Notes: generated by a model from the letters alone, not told the origin. A stretch of 64,000 nt of DNA from Lepisosteus oculatus (GCF_040954835.1 NC_090716.1:11779275-11843274), one strand, 5' to 3'. Shown: positions 1 through 15,200, counted from the stretch's first letter. Made by a program: numbers and translations.

Positions 1-215
1 ATTGTGCTTCCTTTTCAATTCCACATGGGTCTGAAGGTCAGTTTCTGCTTGAATGTGGTACCGTTTTAGATAAAAATCGCTGAAAGTTAGTTTGTACTTA
101 GTTTTGCCTGGGAAGAAGTTGCCACAGTTCCCTAAGTGTTATTAAATAAAAATAAGGGGACTAATGAATATTAGTTTTTACTTTATCAGCTTTTTTTCTC
201 TCATTTTACCTTTAG

Positions 216-3200
216 GATATGTATTTTAAATACATATGGAATAATTTCCTTCACCTCCAAGTAGAAATCTGCACTGCAATGATACTAGCAATCCCGCCAG
301 CCCAAAATGAAAATGCAGAAATCAACAGAGATGCTGGTGAAGAACAAGTCAGGGATAATGTCCTTGTAAAACATGTGAGTAAAGATTTTTTTTTGTTAAG
401 CTGAAATTATACTTCAAAGAAAGCACTGTAGTAAACTTTTGTTTCATTGTTTTAGTTGTTTCAGAAATGCCAGTTACTACAGAGAATACTTGATGCGTGG
501 GAATCGAACGAGAAGGAACAGTAAGTAGTGGAATTAATTTAGTTTTAACGTATAAAGGGGTGGTCATTGAGACTATAACTGCTGGAGGTAAATGTAGGAC
601 CGATGAAGGACTATGATACCCTGGCTTAAGGGTGTTGGTTTGGCCTGAACTGTCATACTCCAAGTTCCAGTTGGACCAAGCAGAAGTATCCTTATACAGG
701 AAACTGAGAACCATGAAATGAGAACTGAATACTACATGGTAGGACCACGATTAATCTGTAAATCCCTTATTACATTTGTCTATATTGCTAGCCATTTTCC
801 AAGTGCCATAGGTAGCAGTTGTATTTTCCTGAGTTATAATGTTTGTCTTTGTTCTGGAGTGGTTAAACTTGGATATAACATCTGGCTTTATTCATCCACT
901 AGCATGGTCTTCACTGCCAACTGACTACCAAGTCGTACTACCAGCAGTATTATAAAACTTGTTTCACAGCCAAAGCTACCACTTAGGAATAAATAAAACT
1001 GATTTGTTTTTTTACTGATTAACACAAAATTTCACCAGATTGAACACTAGAAGAACGCTAAAACCTATTTGGATTGCCTTGATTTAAGCTTTGTTGTGGG
1101 TTTAAGCGCAGCTGTTGGTGCCCCGCCTCCTCAGGATTTCTATATATGTGTATTATTAGGTCGGTACATCTGGCCTCAATAACTCCATGGAAACCAGTCT
1201 TACTTGAATTACAATGTAATGCCGATACTTTGTGGTTTTAAAAATGCTAATTACAGAAGTATCTTAGTCTTTAACAAGTGTGCCCATGGTCTCAGTTCAC
1301 AGTGGGGGAAGGGTTAGTGTGCAAGCACTGCTAAGTCACCATAAACATACTGTACCAGTAGATAAATCTGCTGCACTTCTAGTCTTCATGAGCACCTGCT
1401 GTCTGAAATAATGTAAAACTTAGCCTTGAATACGATTCGTTTCTATTCATGTGGCATGTTTCTCAATATTAAATAGCGATATTAATGTGGAAACCGAGAT
1501 GTTTATAATTAATGTCTCATTGCTTTGAAACTTGGAGAAAGCAGTCCTTGATGACAAGAGCTCTAAACACTAAAAACAAAAACAGACGTTAATTACATGG
1601 AGTGGTTGCTGATGAATGGGCAGGGGTGAGGTACGCAGAACTGGGAAGTGACTGGTTAGTAAAAGTGAAAGCACCAAATGATTTGAAAGTGATCTATATC
1701 CTTAAATTCCCATTTTGTGACCAAGTGAAACCCCAAGTATTTTCTTTCCCACTCTAGTGTTTCATACTGTTCTGATTGGAACTTTACTGTTTTCAGAATT
1801 GAGGCAATTTGAGGGCTTGATAGCTTTCCATGCCTTTTGATTTGAAACCTGTTTTAATTATCACTTTTCTCACAATGTTTTTTTTAAGCTGCAATAAATA
1901 GGTTTTAAGGCTTGAAAAACATAAGTTGGATCTAATGTTTCACCAAGGTTGATTACAAGAGATGAAACTAATCATGATGTAATTCCTTCTTTTAGATCAG
2001 AAGGAGGAAGGCGGAGAGGATACATGGGCCACTTGACTAGGATAGCCAATTCTATTGTGCATAATAGCGAGAAGGGGCCTAACAGTGCACTAATACAGCA
2101 ACTTATTTCAGGTAAATTGTTTCTGTATTTGAGGCAAACATGAAATATACAGTCAATATTGAATTATTGGATTTGCTTTGAATCTTAGTTTTTTTTTCCC
2201 AGTGTGTGGCATTTACCTCAGTAACACATTGTGGTTTGGACGTACCTTAAGAGTTTATTGTAGACAGTGGTAGGCAGCTGAGCTTTAACACTAGAATCTA
2301 CAGCAGGTCTGTGTACCATATATTGACTAACCCCTTACATTTTATTTTAAGAAACCTAGCTGCACTTCATGCTTGTTAGTTTACTCATTCATTTCAAAGT
2401 TTGGAATAGTGTGCATACCTAGAGTGCAGCCTTTAGGATTTTTGCTGTGGTTCATGTTTAACGTTATGAGTGTTATAATACACTGAACTTTCTTGTCTTT
2501 AATCTAGACCTACCAGATGATGTCAGGGAACGCTGGGAAGCATTTACATCTGGTCCATTAGCAGAAACAAATAAGAAAAATACTGTAGATCTAGTAAGTT
2601 GACATTGAAAATGGATCCTGCTTTCCTTCTCTTGAAGCTGTATAAATTCAGTAAAGTTGTATGGTTCGCTTTTTGTGTCTGCGCCAGTTGGCTGAAATAA
2701 ATTATGCTTGGTGAAAGTATTTTTCAGGTTAAGTTGTGCTTTCCTTACGGTTTAAAAATATGCTTACTTAAGATTATTGTGACCTTTACAACCTAAGTGT
2801 TAGGTATTGTGGAATGAATTGCTTACATAAATTTCTAAACTAGAGCCAACAATTCAGTTTTTGTACACTTCATGAAATTGTTCAATAGTTTTATACAGCA
2901 GTTAAACTTGGAAACACTTTTTCTAAGCAAATAAAATCTAAGTACAAATTATGAGCTGTATACCCATTGGTTTGTAGGGAACTGTTCATGAATTAATTTG
3001 TAGTAATTCATTTTTTAATGTTTTGTTTCTTGAAAAATAGCTTAGTTGGGTAATTTTTAGCTATGGGTTTCTACTTTTAAGCAGTCTTCTGATGTTTTAT
3101 ATTTCTTTTTGTGTTACCAGGTAAATACACATCATATTCATTCATCCAGTGATGATGAGGTTGACTTTAAGGAAAGTGGGTTTCATCAGGATTCATCTTT

Positions 3201-6200
3201 ACAACAAGTAAGTCTGTAACGGGGAAAGGTCATTTTTCATCATTAAAGTTGTTACAAATTGTTGCTGGTCTGTTTCAAACATTCATAATTGTATGTATAG
3301 TGCAATTGTCTTGTAAATGAGTCCTTTTCATTTGCTGATTTGATACTTTGTTCAATATTAACTGTTTCATTGAGATATTAAAGGTTTTGTAGTGTCAAGA
3401 CTATATCATTATCGTTGGTCCTGGGTTTGCCAGGCCTTTTCTGATTATCAGATGCAACAAATGACGTCCAATTTTATTGAGCAGTTTGGCTTCAATGACG
3501 AGGAGTTTGCAGATCAGGATGATGTCGTGGAGTGAGTACTCATAATGCATGTTTGCATAAAATTGAGTTTCTTTCATAGTCACTTATTAAACCAAAGCAA
3601 ATATGGAGGAAGAGTTTAGTTATCAGTTTTATATATATTTAGTTTTCATGGTTGGGTATTTTCAATGGGGAATATTTGCTTACTGAACACAAAATGGTCT
3701 ATAAATGTATTGAATACATTGATTTATTTACAAATGTTTGTTTAATTTGATAGATCATTGATGTAAATGTTCGGTTTATTGGACCATTTAGTTTCTTATC
3801 CTATTCAAGATTAACTATCCAGGACTGTTTCCTTTTTTCCGTATGCTATGTATCTCCTACCTGTACGTAAATATTTCAGTCGTGCCCTGCTAGCTTTGTT
3901 GGCACATGTTTGAGGACTAGATGCACAAGCTTTGTCTGCGTATCATTGATATGCATTATACTTTTGTAAAATCATAGGATTCCAATGTGTGAAAGCGGGA
4001 GGTAATTGCATCTGATGCCCTAATCTTTTGAACCTTATGGTATTTTTCTGCACTGCTGGGTGGATGTTCTTTTAAATCAAAATGTCACTGGTTGGTTTGG
4101 TCTTGGTGGGAGTATTTTTTTCATTTTCTAAAATGAGGGTGGCTGGTTGACATCACTGTCCTATTCTTTGAACTCTCGAGCTATATTCTTATTAATTTAA
4201 TGAGATTGAGAGTATGTCACATGAGTTAGTATAGTGAATCTTTCAAATTTATGCCTACTTAAATGTTGCCTTCTTTATTATTGCAGTATTCCCTTTGATA
4301 GAATATCAGACATCAATTTTTCTTTGAATACAAATGAAAGTGTGAGTATTTCTTTTAGTTTTTGTGACTAGAAATGTAATGCATGCTGATGTTTATTCAA
4401 AACTATTAAAAGTAATAGTAATTAATATTAATAATAGTTAATTTCCCTAGATCACTTGTGCCATTAGATAATATTTTTCAGATTTTATGTTTAAATGGAT
4501 TTAAAAGGATTTGATTTATTTTACTAGATTTCTGTGTGATATATTGTCAATTTTTTTGACAGGCAAACATAGCTCTTTTTGAGGCATGTTGTAAGGAAAA
4601 AATCCAGCAGTTTGAGGATGCTGGATCTGATGAAGAGGATATTTGGGATGAAAAGGATGTAACTTTTGCACCAGAATCTCAGAGGCGTCCCAGGTAATGA
4701 ATTATGTTTAAGACTATAGAATAGGATAACGTGAGATTCAAACAGGCCAAATGACTTCCTCTTGTTAGTAGCCAATTGATTTAAGGACCTCTTCAGCCTT
4801 TTCTTGACAGAAGCAAGGATATAGGCTTCAACTACAAGGACAGTTTATTCCATACTCGCTCTCCCCTTTCTGTAAAGAAATGTCCCTTGTTCTCAGTTTT
4901 AAATGGAGTTCCTCTTGCACTCATCAGATACACTAGTGCACTCATTTTAGTTTGTGTTTCACTGTTCATTCTGCAGCACTCCACTGGGTTGACTTTTTTT
5001 ATGCCTTTGGAGGATATTTAATGCTTCAATTTTGTCCCTTATAGTCTGTGTTCTAGTGAAAGACTAAGAAGGTTCTGTTCTTCTAGCTTGTCCGTGTAGG
5101 ATATTCCCCCCTAGCCCAGGAGTTTCTGTGGTTGCTCTTCTCTTGACCTGTTGCGAGAGACCAAAATTGTACTTTATTCTCAATATGGACATAGTAATGC
5201 ATTGTACAAGAATTTGATCAACTTCAGATCATGCGGTTTGCTTTCTCAACCCTTTTTTGTTTTGAAATCGGAACAGTAAAATAAAAAATGGGAGGTCACA
5301 CAAACACTTGGAAAAATGGGTTAATTAAGCTCTAAAGATGAGGGAGCATCTGACCACTATCACATCATGGTGTTATGGACTAGAAAAATGTAGCTTAACT
5401 ACTATGTTAATTACAATTGCAGTACATTAATGCAACTGGGAAGGGTATGTCTCAACCTTGTCTAATCAGTATTTTTCATTGGAAGAGGACACAAGACCTT
5501 ATCTAGGTTCAAACTGTGTTGACGTATGATATTTTGTCTTGCTTTTTTTAGGAGTTCTGGCAGCACTGATAGTGAAGAAAGTACAGATTCAGAAGAAGAA
5601 GATGTAAAAAGAGATCCATTTGAACCTCCAAACACAAATTCAGATGATAGAATGGAAGTTGATGCAAATGAAGGTAATTTAATATGATTAACAGTAAAAA
5701 AAATGGCCTTGCCTATTAAAGTATCTTTCATGGTAAACTTTAGTACATTTTTCTATTTAAATGTTTCTAAATGACCAAAACATAACTATGGCCATGTTCC
5801 TATAGTATTGGGTCTCCCAGCTCATTGGTTCAATGGAATTGACTGTCTTCATCAGTACTGATAGCTCCTGTCATTAATACCACTGTAACACAGTGCCTGT
5901 CAAATGAGCAGGCCTAGTTATGGTTAGTCCTGAGGCAAAAGCAGTACTTGGCCATTTTAGGAATGCTATTGTTTTCTATATCGGTCCTTAATTGGTCATT
6001 ATTGTGTCTGTCGTGTCTCTGGATTCTTTTTCCGATTTTATAAAACCATAGGGGAGCCAGTAAGTTTTTTTATATATGTTAATTTGTAGTGGAGTATTTT
6101 TAGAAGAGGTGGATGTTGCTGCTGTTTTTCAGCCCCTGGGTGGACAGCTAATTTTGATGATATACCTATGGACACAGGAAGTACTGCAGTAGTGGCTCAG

Positions 6201-9200
6201 TCTGCAGCTCCAGTGACAGTGGGCTCTTCTGAGGGCTGGAATTCAAGTGAGCCCATATCAGGAAAAGAAGGCGGTTGGGCAGATTTCACTGACTTCTCAC
6301 CAGAAATAAGGTGTGAAATGTTTTTTAGCACTTGATGTGGTCGATGCCTTTTTCCCTTTTTTGAAAACTTTACATTTAAGTCAGAATAAAATTTTCAGAA
6401 ACCTGTATGTGACTTTAGAAAGTTTTTTTTGTAGTGTCGTTATTGACCAATAAGAGTTGGAATATTAAAAATACATTGAAGGGTGTGTTAAGTGCTTAAT
6501 CTCCTAAACTCCGGTTTGCTTTATTTGGGTGTTACTTTTATTCAAACCCGTTACTGAAATAAACTAAAAAGTAGTCAAATGTTTGAGTAAAAGTACGTTT
6601 CATGACACATGCTGTCAGTGCAGCTGTAGTGTTTCCCCCCCGGGAATTATTTCATATATAATGTTACATAAACAGAATATAACCCTCCATTTAAAGCTGC
6701 GGGATGGATAATTACTCCAATAGGTGTTGATGCAGTAAGATTCCTCCAGCTCATTATAGATGTATCTAGCCTGTTGGATGCATTCTTCACATATTTTACA
6801 TCTAAAACTTAACTTCTCCACGTCTTTACAGTATGCAGTACGTTCTGATGCGTTTTTTAAAGTTTTCTGTTGAGTAAAATATCTTGTCAAACACTCTGCA
6901 GATACCCTTTCGCAAAGCTTGTATTCTGAAAGCAATTTTCCCCAAAAATATTGCATATTCTTCTACTTGCATTTTGGGGGTTTTAATCAATTGACCTGGA
7001 GGTGAAATGTGGGTGAATTTTAAGGTGTTTTCTTCTGCAGGGCACAGTGTAAGCCTGATTATATTTTGGTTTTATTCAAGCCCCAAAGATCCTTTAAGAA
7101 GCAGCTCCCCAGTGGCCATGGAGACTAGTTCGGAGACTGCTGACCCCCTGGGTGTGAATTTGCCGGCACAACCAGAAGGTTGGTGTTTCCCCTCCCCCAG
7201 CTAGCTTTTTATTATGGTCACTTCCAAACTTTTCTGGCCAGATGTGCAGATGTGAATGCTAACTTTTGTATTGCTTGTCATGCTGAAACTATTTTCACCT
7301 ACTTTTATATAATAGCATATTATTTTTGCTATAATGGCGTATTATTTTTGCAGTTTTTCAGTAAATTCTTCTTGTTGATTTTATCAAGAGTTTTATCAAG
7401 AAATTGATGTTTTTTTGCAAATAAGGGTTTCTTAAGATGCTTTTTTTAAACTGCCACTACATTTTCAAAACTTGTTCACAATCCAGTTTATTTTCTCATT
7501 GTCCTGTTACATTGCTTTGTTTTCTAGAAATGGAGAGGTGGCCAGTAGACAGTACTCACCCACAGGCAGCACCCAGTGCGAAGATGGACGCAGGTTCTGA
7601 TGGAGAGGAGGAGGAGGACCGAATAACGGAGACTGTCACCAATGGCTCGATGAAGGAGACAGTCAGCCTTACTGTAGATGCCAAAACTGAAACTGCTGTT
7701 TTTAAAAGGTAACGTTGTGATTACTGTAACCCAAGAAAAAACATTTACGTTGTTTATACTGACTACACAATGCCAAGGTTGCATTGTGTTCTTCGAAGTT
7801 TTATGTTTCTATATTATTCTAATTAAGACGACCTTTGCAGGAGACCTTGGGTTTGGCTTTTAATGTTTATTTTTTTCCACTCCCGTACCACTTTTTATGA
7901 GCGTGATTTGTTCCCAGAAGCCCTGTTGTATAGCAAAAATTTGTAAAAGGAAAAATGTATAACTTCCCTCCATGAAGAAATAATGGAAATGATTTTTTTC
8001 AGTCCCCAAAAATGTCACCCCAGCTTTTTTTCCATAAAAAAAAAAAACATTCATACTGTGGTTTGTTTTTAATTTTAAAAAACTGCTTACCTAGTTATAA
8101 GTAAAGTACTCTACAGTTACCACTTCATTTGCTTGTTACACACTGTAGTTTTCATTTTTTAACACCTTAAAGGTCCATGATGAAGTCTAAACCAAAAAAT
8201 GATTCTTATAGAAAGTAAGAGTGTATCATAACAAACATATAAAGGAAAACGCAGTGAACTGTATCACGCATCTCTCCACTTCACTGCATAGGCTCTGTGC
8301 TGGCTCGCACACATACTGGTTAGCAGATGGTGATGCAGGCACTCAACATGAAACGAGTCGTATGACGCCTTCCTCTTCACTCTACATTTGGCGGAGGTTT
8401 CAAAATGTTCCTTCATATTGCTTCTTTGGAGCATTAAAGTTGGCTTTTGTTATTCGCAATGTGGGGGAAAAAAATCACGTGATTTGTAGTATCATCACAA
8501 GGAGAATATTCGTAAAAAAGTACAGGGGTGTTGTGTAATACATTATTGTAAAATCAAGAAGTCGCATCTCAATTTTCTTGCTTTCTTCAGTGTCTTATTT
8601 ACTATTCTACCTTAATACCTTTGCAGCAAATCTCAAAGTAATATAAACTGGTGAACACTTTTTCATACGACAGACCAAAAAATGAACCCTTCAGAATACT
8701 TTAGCAATGGCTGAGAATCTGTTTTTGTTTGTATGGAAACGTTCTTTACCTGCAACGCTTACAACATGAGCTTCCTCTTTCTCTTTGGCGTGCGTGTGGC
8801 TTCAGAGTGTTGAAATCCTTTCGGTATGTACAGCAAATAAGGGACACGCTGTGTATGTTTTCATGTCAGCCACTTCAAGTCTGTCATCTCCATTTGCATG
8901 TTTTTCAAATTCAAATGTGAACTGTGGGTATTGTCGTTTTTTCAATATTGCTATGTTTCTTCTATTTTCTTATAGTGTAGGACAGATAATTGTTAATAAG
9001 GCCCAGCTGACTTCTGTGGGACCCATTCCCTCTCTTTCCCCTTCTGTATGTTTCCCCTTCCCCTTCTATCCCAGTGGCAGATAAAGAACATTGCAAAGCT
9101 TTGTCAGTGTTAAAGCTTTTGTTTTATTCTGCTCGGTTTGGAAAACGTCAGATTTTGTTCCATCAAACTGAAGTTACAGTGCATAGAATTGTTGCTAGGT

Positions 9201-11873
9201 TGCAGTTAGGGAGAAGAATAATGGTAGCTCAGTGCCCTACACATTAACAGTAGGCTTATTTATATTTAATAAACCTCTTTGTCCACTCCTGGGGTACTGT
9301 GGCAACCATTCCCCTTATAAAATAAAAGAAGTGTTCATATTACCCGTCTTTCTAGATGTCTTTGAGTTTTAAAATCTAAAAATTAAGTATTTTGTTTTGG
9401 TTTTAACATTGTTTTTCATTATTCTTTGGTAAGACTTTCTCATTTTAAGTGAAGCGTTTTCTTAAAAACTTCTTAAAGTTTTTCTGTAAAGCTAGCATAC
9501 TTTTAAGATCTTTTGAGTGTTGTGATACTAGGTAGGTAATGTACATCAACTATTTTGATGTCATTCTGAAAGAGGTGTTTTTTAAAGGTATGGAAAACAT
9601 TTTTTCAAACCAAAGTAATTTATCAGGTTTTCCTTCCTACATACTATAGAGTTTTGCAGTTAAAAGCAAGATTCCTTACTAGCCTTTATGCCTTAATATT
9701 GTCAGATATTTTAATGACTCATGTAAAATCTTTTTGTTCCCTTAATTACTGTTATGTAGTAAATTATATGCTTAAACATTTCTACTAATCTTGAATGTTT
9801 GAGGTGAGAATCCAGAATGGTAACTCATTACTTAAACATTGCCAAGCATCCCATTTCTGAAAATGTTTCATGGAACTCTCAGGACCTCTATACTCATTTG
9901 TGTTAATGCAGTTGGCACATTTATTTATACCGTTCTGTTGCATTAATTTGACCTTTATTTCCATGTTGCATGCATCTGATACATGTTCATTTTTTAAGTT
10001 AGAAACTTGCACTGTTGATGTGTAGTTCGTCATCAAATAGGCATCTCTTTTTTTTGTAGTGAGGAAGAAAAATTGTCTACCTCTGAAGATGCGTCTGTGA
10101 AATATGCAGTTCCAGACACTGCAGAGACTGATAAGAGTGTTCCTACATCACCACAGCTTGCCAGTAACTGTCAGAAGCAGAGGTAATACAATCTCTGAAA
10201 TAATTATTAGTATAACTTGACTCCCTCTAGTATTTACAAGCTGCAGAGCATTTTGATTGAGTAACTCTGGCAGTATAAATCGTGGAGTTTCAGAAGTCAA
10301 ATTAGTGTATTTTTTAGATTTGTATTACAAATTTGTAGTTTCCTTTCCTATTTGTATTTCAAGCTATTAATATTTGAAAGTGATACAACACCTTCTAACA
10401 TTTAGAAGGCATAATTTTGCGTTTTTCCTATCTTTATTTTCCAAGAATTCTGATGCTTTAAAATCTGTTGTTACTATTTTAATTCACACTTCATTATAGA
10501 TGGTTTTCATATTAAGTGTGCAGAAATTAATGAGCCAATCCCAATAAACTTAAGTAAAATCCATTTTTTGAGTGACTCCACCAGTACAAGCCCTTGCCTG
10601 ATCCCAGTTTAAGCTCTGTGATTGTTGTGAGAGCCTGTGTCATGTCAGTACCCAGCTGTGACTTGGTTTCCACAAGCGGTAGCATTCGGACAGTTTTATG
10701 GGCAGTGTGGTCTTCCTTGACCTGGACTCTTGGTGACAGTGACCCCTACAGCCTTCTGTGTGCTTGTGGTAATGTCTGTGAGGCAGTAAGCGTGCTGTAC
10801 AGAGCTCATTACTGTGACCTCTTGAAAGGGAAGGACTTGAAGTCTGCCTCCATTTCCTTATTCTCCAGTTGTTCTCTTCAGGGTTTCTCATTAATATTCC
10901 ACTGATGTTAGTAATGTCCTTTACTCCCAAGCTGTTAGAAAGTTGGTTTCTGTGAGATGTATTAAGTCTTTTTCTCAACAGCTTAAAGCACTTGGAGAAA
11001 TCAAAATCTCCATCAAATGAAACTTTAAATGGTCCCCATGATGAAGTAACTGCTATGGAGGAAGCCAAGTAAGTCACATTATGAGACAATGGGAGTGGAT
11101 GGTGTTCTTCTGTTGAGCTTTTTAGTTCTATGTATAGAATGCCATTTTTACTACCATGTATGTTTTAAGTGCTGTTAGGCTTAACATAGACAATAGTTTT
11201 AAATCATAATCTTTAGGTTAAGTCTTTTGAATTAAGAAATTCCTTTTGTTGATTAGTGGTAGCTGAGATTTTTTTCAGTGAAAATTGTAGTTTGTATTTT
11301 GAGTTGGTAAATGTACATAAACTAAACAACTGGTCTAAGTATATTCTATGGTAATACTTTTGGCTAGCCACTTGGTTTTATAGTTTCTCAGACTACTAAT
11401 TAAATTTTTTAGAGCAATGCTTAAAAAATTAGTTGACCTTTGTTACAAAGTCCTAAAAATTAAACACTGCTTTTGATCTAACATGTATGGACTTAGGCAT
11501 CAGTTTCTCTGCCATAACGGAGAGTTAGATGCTGCAGTGTAGTTGAGACTTTCTAGAAATTCATTTACACAATACTCTCCACTTTAAAAAATTTGAAACC
11601 ATTAATGTAATTATAGCATATCACAAGTATTAATTTAAATATAATGTCCTTTATGTTTTCTGTTCAATGTGGGTACACTGTACCTTAGGAATACTCTGTA
11701 AAACTTTTGACTATTTGACTTTCTGATGACATTTTATGATTTGGTTCTTCTTAGAAATGAGGTGGTCTTAATATTTAAGATACAAATTGTACATCACAAA
11801 GTGCAAAATTCTGTTTTTCAGAACAGATCAACGTGTCCCTTCACCAGAGGCTGCAGTTAATGGCCCAGCTTGA
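216..11873 (+). CDS. PPP6R3: PPP6R3, serine/threonine-protein phosphatase 6 regulatory subunit 3 (5' part outside window)
   Basis: Fifteen coding exons splice in phase: 216-374, 456-520, 1996-2111, 2508-2593, 3121-3207, 3434-3531, 4287-4341, 4563-4693, 5552-5673, 6133-6310, 7081-7178, 7528-7708, 10060-10182, 10982-11068, 11822-11873. They give 545 residues plus a stop. The family has about 870, so roughly the first 330 lie left of the window. SAPS-domain proteins are regulatory subunits that target PP6 catalytic subunit. Visible landmarks are the end of the SAPS helical repeats ([32 protein letters not shown]), an acidic stretch [14 protein letters not shown], the block [20 protein letters not shown], a Ser/Asp/Glu-rich segment ([15 protein letters not shown]) and a low-complexity tail ending VNGPA. 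The paralogue call (R3, not R1 or R2) rests on these C-terminal blocks as I know them from the family. Introns are mostly 0.1-2.4 kb; the largest, 7709-10059, holds no further exon that I can see. Confidence 0.95.
4800..5240 (-). repeat. Degraded CR1/L2-type LINE 3' segment, antisense
   Basis: This intronic stretch of PPP6R3 matches from memory a repeat common in ray-finned fish and other vertebrates. It is the reverse complement of the C-terminal reverse-transcriptase segment of a non-LTR retrotransposon. Recognisable phrases include the region around 5040-5110, which reads as 'contractions' of the repeat's usual wording, followed by a 'gttgctcttctcttgacc' block at 5132. No open frame survives. 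Exact family cannot be fixed by eye. Confidence 0.5.
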
Positions 11874-12200
11874 TGTGATGCCAGTTTCCTGCTTCTGTCT
11901 GAGAAGCTTTTATCCAGGGGGTTCCAGTAGGGTTCACTGGAGGCACACCACCAGAGCCAGTCAAAGCCAGCCACTGCTGCACTAACTTCACCAGTTCAGG
12001 ACCAGCAATATTCATACAAGACTTTACAGACAGTTGTACAGAAAGTTCGAACTGTATGAAGACTCTAATGGATACAGAGAACTTTTTTGCATTTGTTTAT
12101 ATACTGTTGTTCTTATGATCTGTCTGATATCTTGCCACTCAAGTTAATAGTCATGTTGCTATAGTTAAAATGATTGTATGAATAAAGTATTTTATAAAAA
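11874..12200 (+). promoter_or_regulatory. PPP6R3: PPP6R3 3' UTR and poly(A) signal
   Basis: Non-coding sequence follows the PPP6R3 stop codon. A canonical AATAAA at 12181-12186 lies about 310 bases after the stop, so the transcript probably ends near 12200. Downstream sequence is AT-rich with no further PPP6R3-like exon. Confidence 0.75.
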
Positions 12201-15200
12201 ATGTATACAGAAACCGAAAATATCTAAGTGAACATCCCAATTGGAATACTTGGTGTGACCAAATAATTAAGCAGTTTTTGATAGGGTATCCTCTTGCACA
12301 AAATCAGATATTTAATTTCTTTCCAAGTTAAAACAATGGCTACCACGAATATGTTAATCTGCAACCTATTTTGGTCTGTTTCCTTATTAAGCTGATTATT
12401 AGAGAAAAGTATAATTTTAAATATTCAACAAAGGGTTTTTTGCTACCGGTATTATTTGTAAATGTTTCTTGTATCCTTTAAACATAAGCAAGATTTGAAA
12501 ACCTTTGGTATAGTTTTTAACTTTTATTTATTGAGAAGTAGTTGATAATGTGTAATGTTACTAAAAGAGCCATACGCTTGTTCTCTTGTTTCACAAGATT
12601 AAACTGTACATCCCCCCTGCAGGTGAAAACCCCAGAAAATGGTTTCAGATGCACGTACTGTAGCTATTGAGTGGTGTCAGCTCTTGCTGAAGGCTTGTAA
12701 CTGCAAGTCCTCTGAACGATGTATTCATTCACTGAAGTCAATCTTTATACCTTTTAAATGACCTGGAAGAAGTTCTATTTTACCATAGGAATACATATTA
12801 TGAATAATAGTTGATATATCCCTGATATTTGCGTTGACGTTCTATCTTGCATATTATGAAATGAGAAAGCAGTCAGTGCCAGAAATTCAGAATTCAGGTG
12901 GATTAAAAATTTCCCTTTTACATCAGCAGTGTGTTTTAATTTTTATTCTAAGAGCTCAGCCTCTGGTAGGCAATCTCATGTACCTTGTTTAATTTCTTTA
13001 TGGACTGATAATGATTTGATGAACCAATACAGCTATAATACCTGAACACTGCTGAAAGAAAATCTGCTTGGTGTCTGTTTAATTTTATTTCACCTATTTT
13101 AAGTAGTCTTTGTGAACGCTGGATGTAATGTCTTCTGCACTGAAATTTAATATAAGATCTTGACAAGTCTAAGTTGGGTTGTGGCATTCAGGTGACACCA
13201 GAAAACCCAAGTTAATTTATATTGAGCTTCTGTGTATTTGGCAATGCAGTGACTCATTCTCAGAAGTTGATGAACTTTCACTTCACTTCTGTCATGGCTT
13301 TGACTGCTGTAGAGTTGCCTGGATATGCTATATGCTGCATCCTTTTCCTCTTACCCGTCATGACAACTGGTGGCATGGCAACAGAAGGCAGCTGCATGAC
13401 TGGATACGCAGGTATTTCAATATTTAGTCCATGCACAAATTTATTCTTAAAAGCTGTTTAGGTTTATAAGGGAACTTTTTTTTTTTTGTTTACAACCAAG
13501 TAGTGTACATAGGAGTTATAGGTTTCTGTCTGATCACAAACTAAAATGTAGATTTGTACCACTCATTTTAAATATCTGGGGTAACTTCTACTATTCCTTC
13601 ATTATTTTGTGATGGAGGGCCAAAGAATTAAGTAACTGAACTTTTAAAATTGATCACATTTTCCTTAGTGTTTATTTTAACCATTTACAATCTGCCTTTG
13701 TACTCAAGATAATTTTTAAAACTTATGAAATGGCAAGATCAGTATATAGTTGTTAATATGACAGTTAGCTAGCCATACCCTGCTAGCTAAGAAGAAAAGC
13801 TAAGTCTGAGAGTTTTTTAATTTCAGTTTTGTTAGCGTCAACATGAGTGTCTTAACTATGGCTTTATAAAAAGAAGCCTAAATTAAGCAGTGTGAAAATA
13901 AAGCATTTTATGCTCTGCCCTAACATTCTGATGAAGAAACAAATGAAAGACACATTGGTTTATTTTCAGAAAATAACATTGCCTATTGGCATATGATTTA
14001 TACATAAATGTGATTAAGCAAGCAATCAACAGATCAGTAGACAACTGGTGATACTTTTTAGTTCTTTAAATTGCTATTTTATTTTAGCCCTGAAGAGGGA
14101 GCTCTTGTCCATATGGGAGCTAAGAGTACCCAGGCTTGTGAATTGAGGTAGTCTTTTTTGTAGACATACTATGTGGTACTCGTATACAGAGTACTTAGGT
14201 TTGATTCCTTTCTCATGTCTATGTGGATAATATGCAGATGAGCTTTCTTTTGTTTAAATTGAGCTTCTACCTATTCAGATAAACACTAGATTTCACACTT
14301 GCATGGAGCCACACTGTTTTTCTTGTTACTAAAACCTGATGATTTTTTTTCTTTTTAAAGGAAAGTAGTTAATGGGGTTTTTCAGAACCCTAGTTCTGTG
14401 GAATCCCTGGATTCTAGTTTTGTTTTCCTTTGGAGCTTCTGGTTGCCTACCTCACATTTCAGATTAATACATGAAAAACAAATGTGTATTATTAGCCGAT
14501 ATTATTTGAAGATAATAGCATATGCTAATTACAGGAACGTTCCAGTAGATGGTGCTAGAGTCTACATGGTGCAGTTGATTTTATTTTGCAAAACAGTATT
14601 TCATAAAGGAAAAACTACACACTGCAACGACATTGATCAACAACTTTTCTTTCCCTGAGTAATTAAACAGCCAACACCTTCCCACAAGGCTTTCTAATTG
14701 GAGGCCAGGTCTATCAAGAGGGAAATAAAAAATGTTCCCGGTTATAACTGCATATCAAATTAATAATTCTAGATTGCTTACACGTATATAGCTCTTTTCT
14801 GGACACTCCACTCAAAGCACTTTACAGGTAATGGGGATCCCCTCCACCACCACCAATGTGCAGCCCCACCTGGATGATGCAACGGCAGCCATAATGTGCC
14901 AGAACGCTCACCTCACATCAGCTCTCAGTGGGGAGGAGAGCAGAGTAATGAAGCCAATTCATAGATGGGGATTATTAGGAGGCCTTGATTGGTAAGGGCC
15001 AACGGGAAATTTGGCCAGGACGCCGGGGTTACATCCCTACTCTTTTCGAGAAACGCCCTCAGATTTTTTATGACCATAGAGAGTCAGGACCTTGGTTTTA
15101 CATCTCATCCAAAGGATGGTGCCTGTTTACAGTATAGTGTCCCCGTCACTATACTGGCATTAGGACCCACACAGACTGTGGGGTGAGCGCCCCCTGCTGG

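Noticed and set aside
10640-11089. 149-codon antisense frame
   Set aside because: Overlaps a real PPP6R3 exon (10982-11068) on the opposite strand; no splice or family support.
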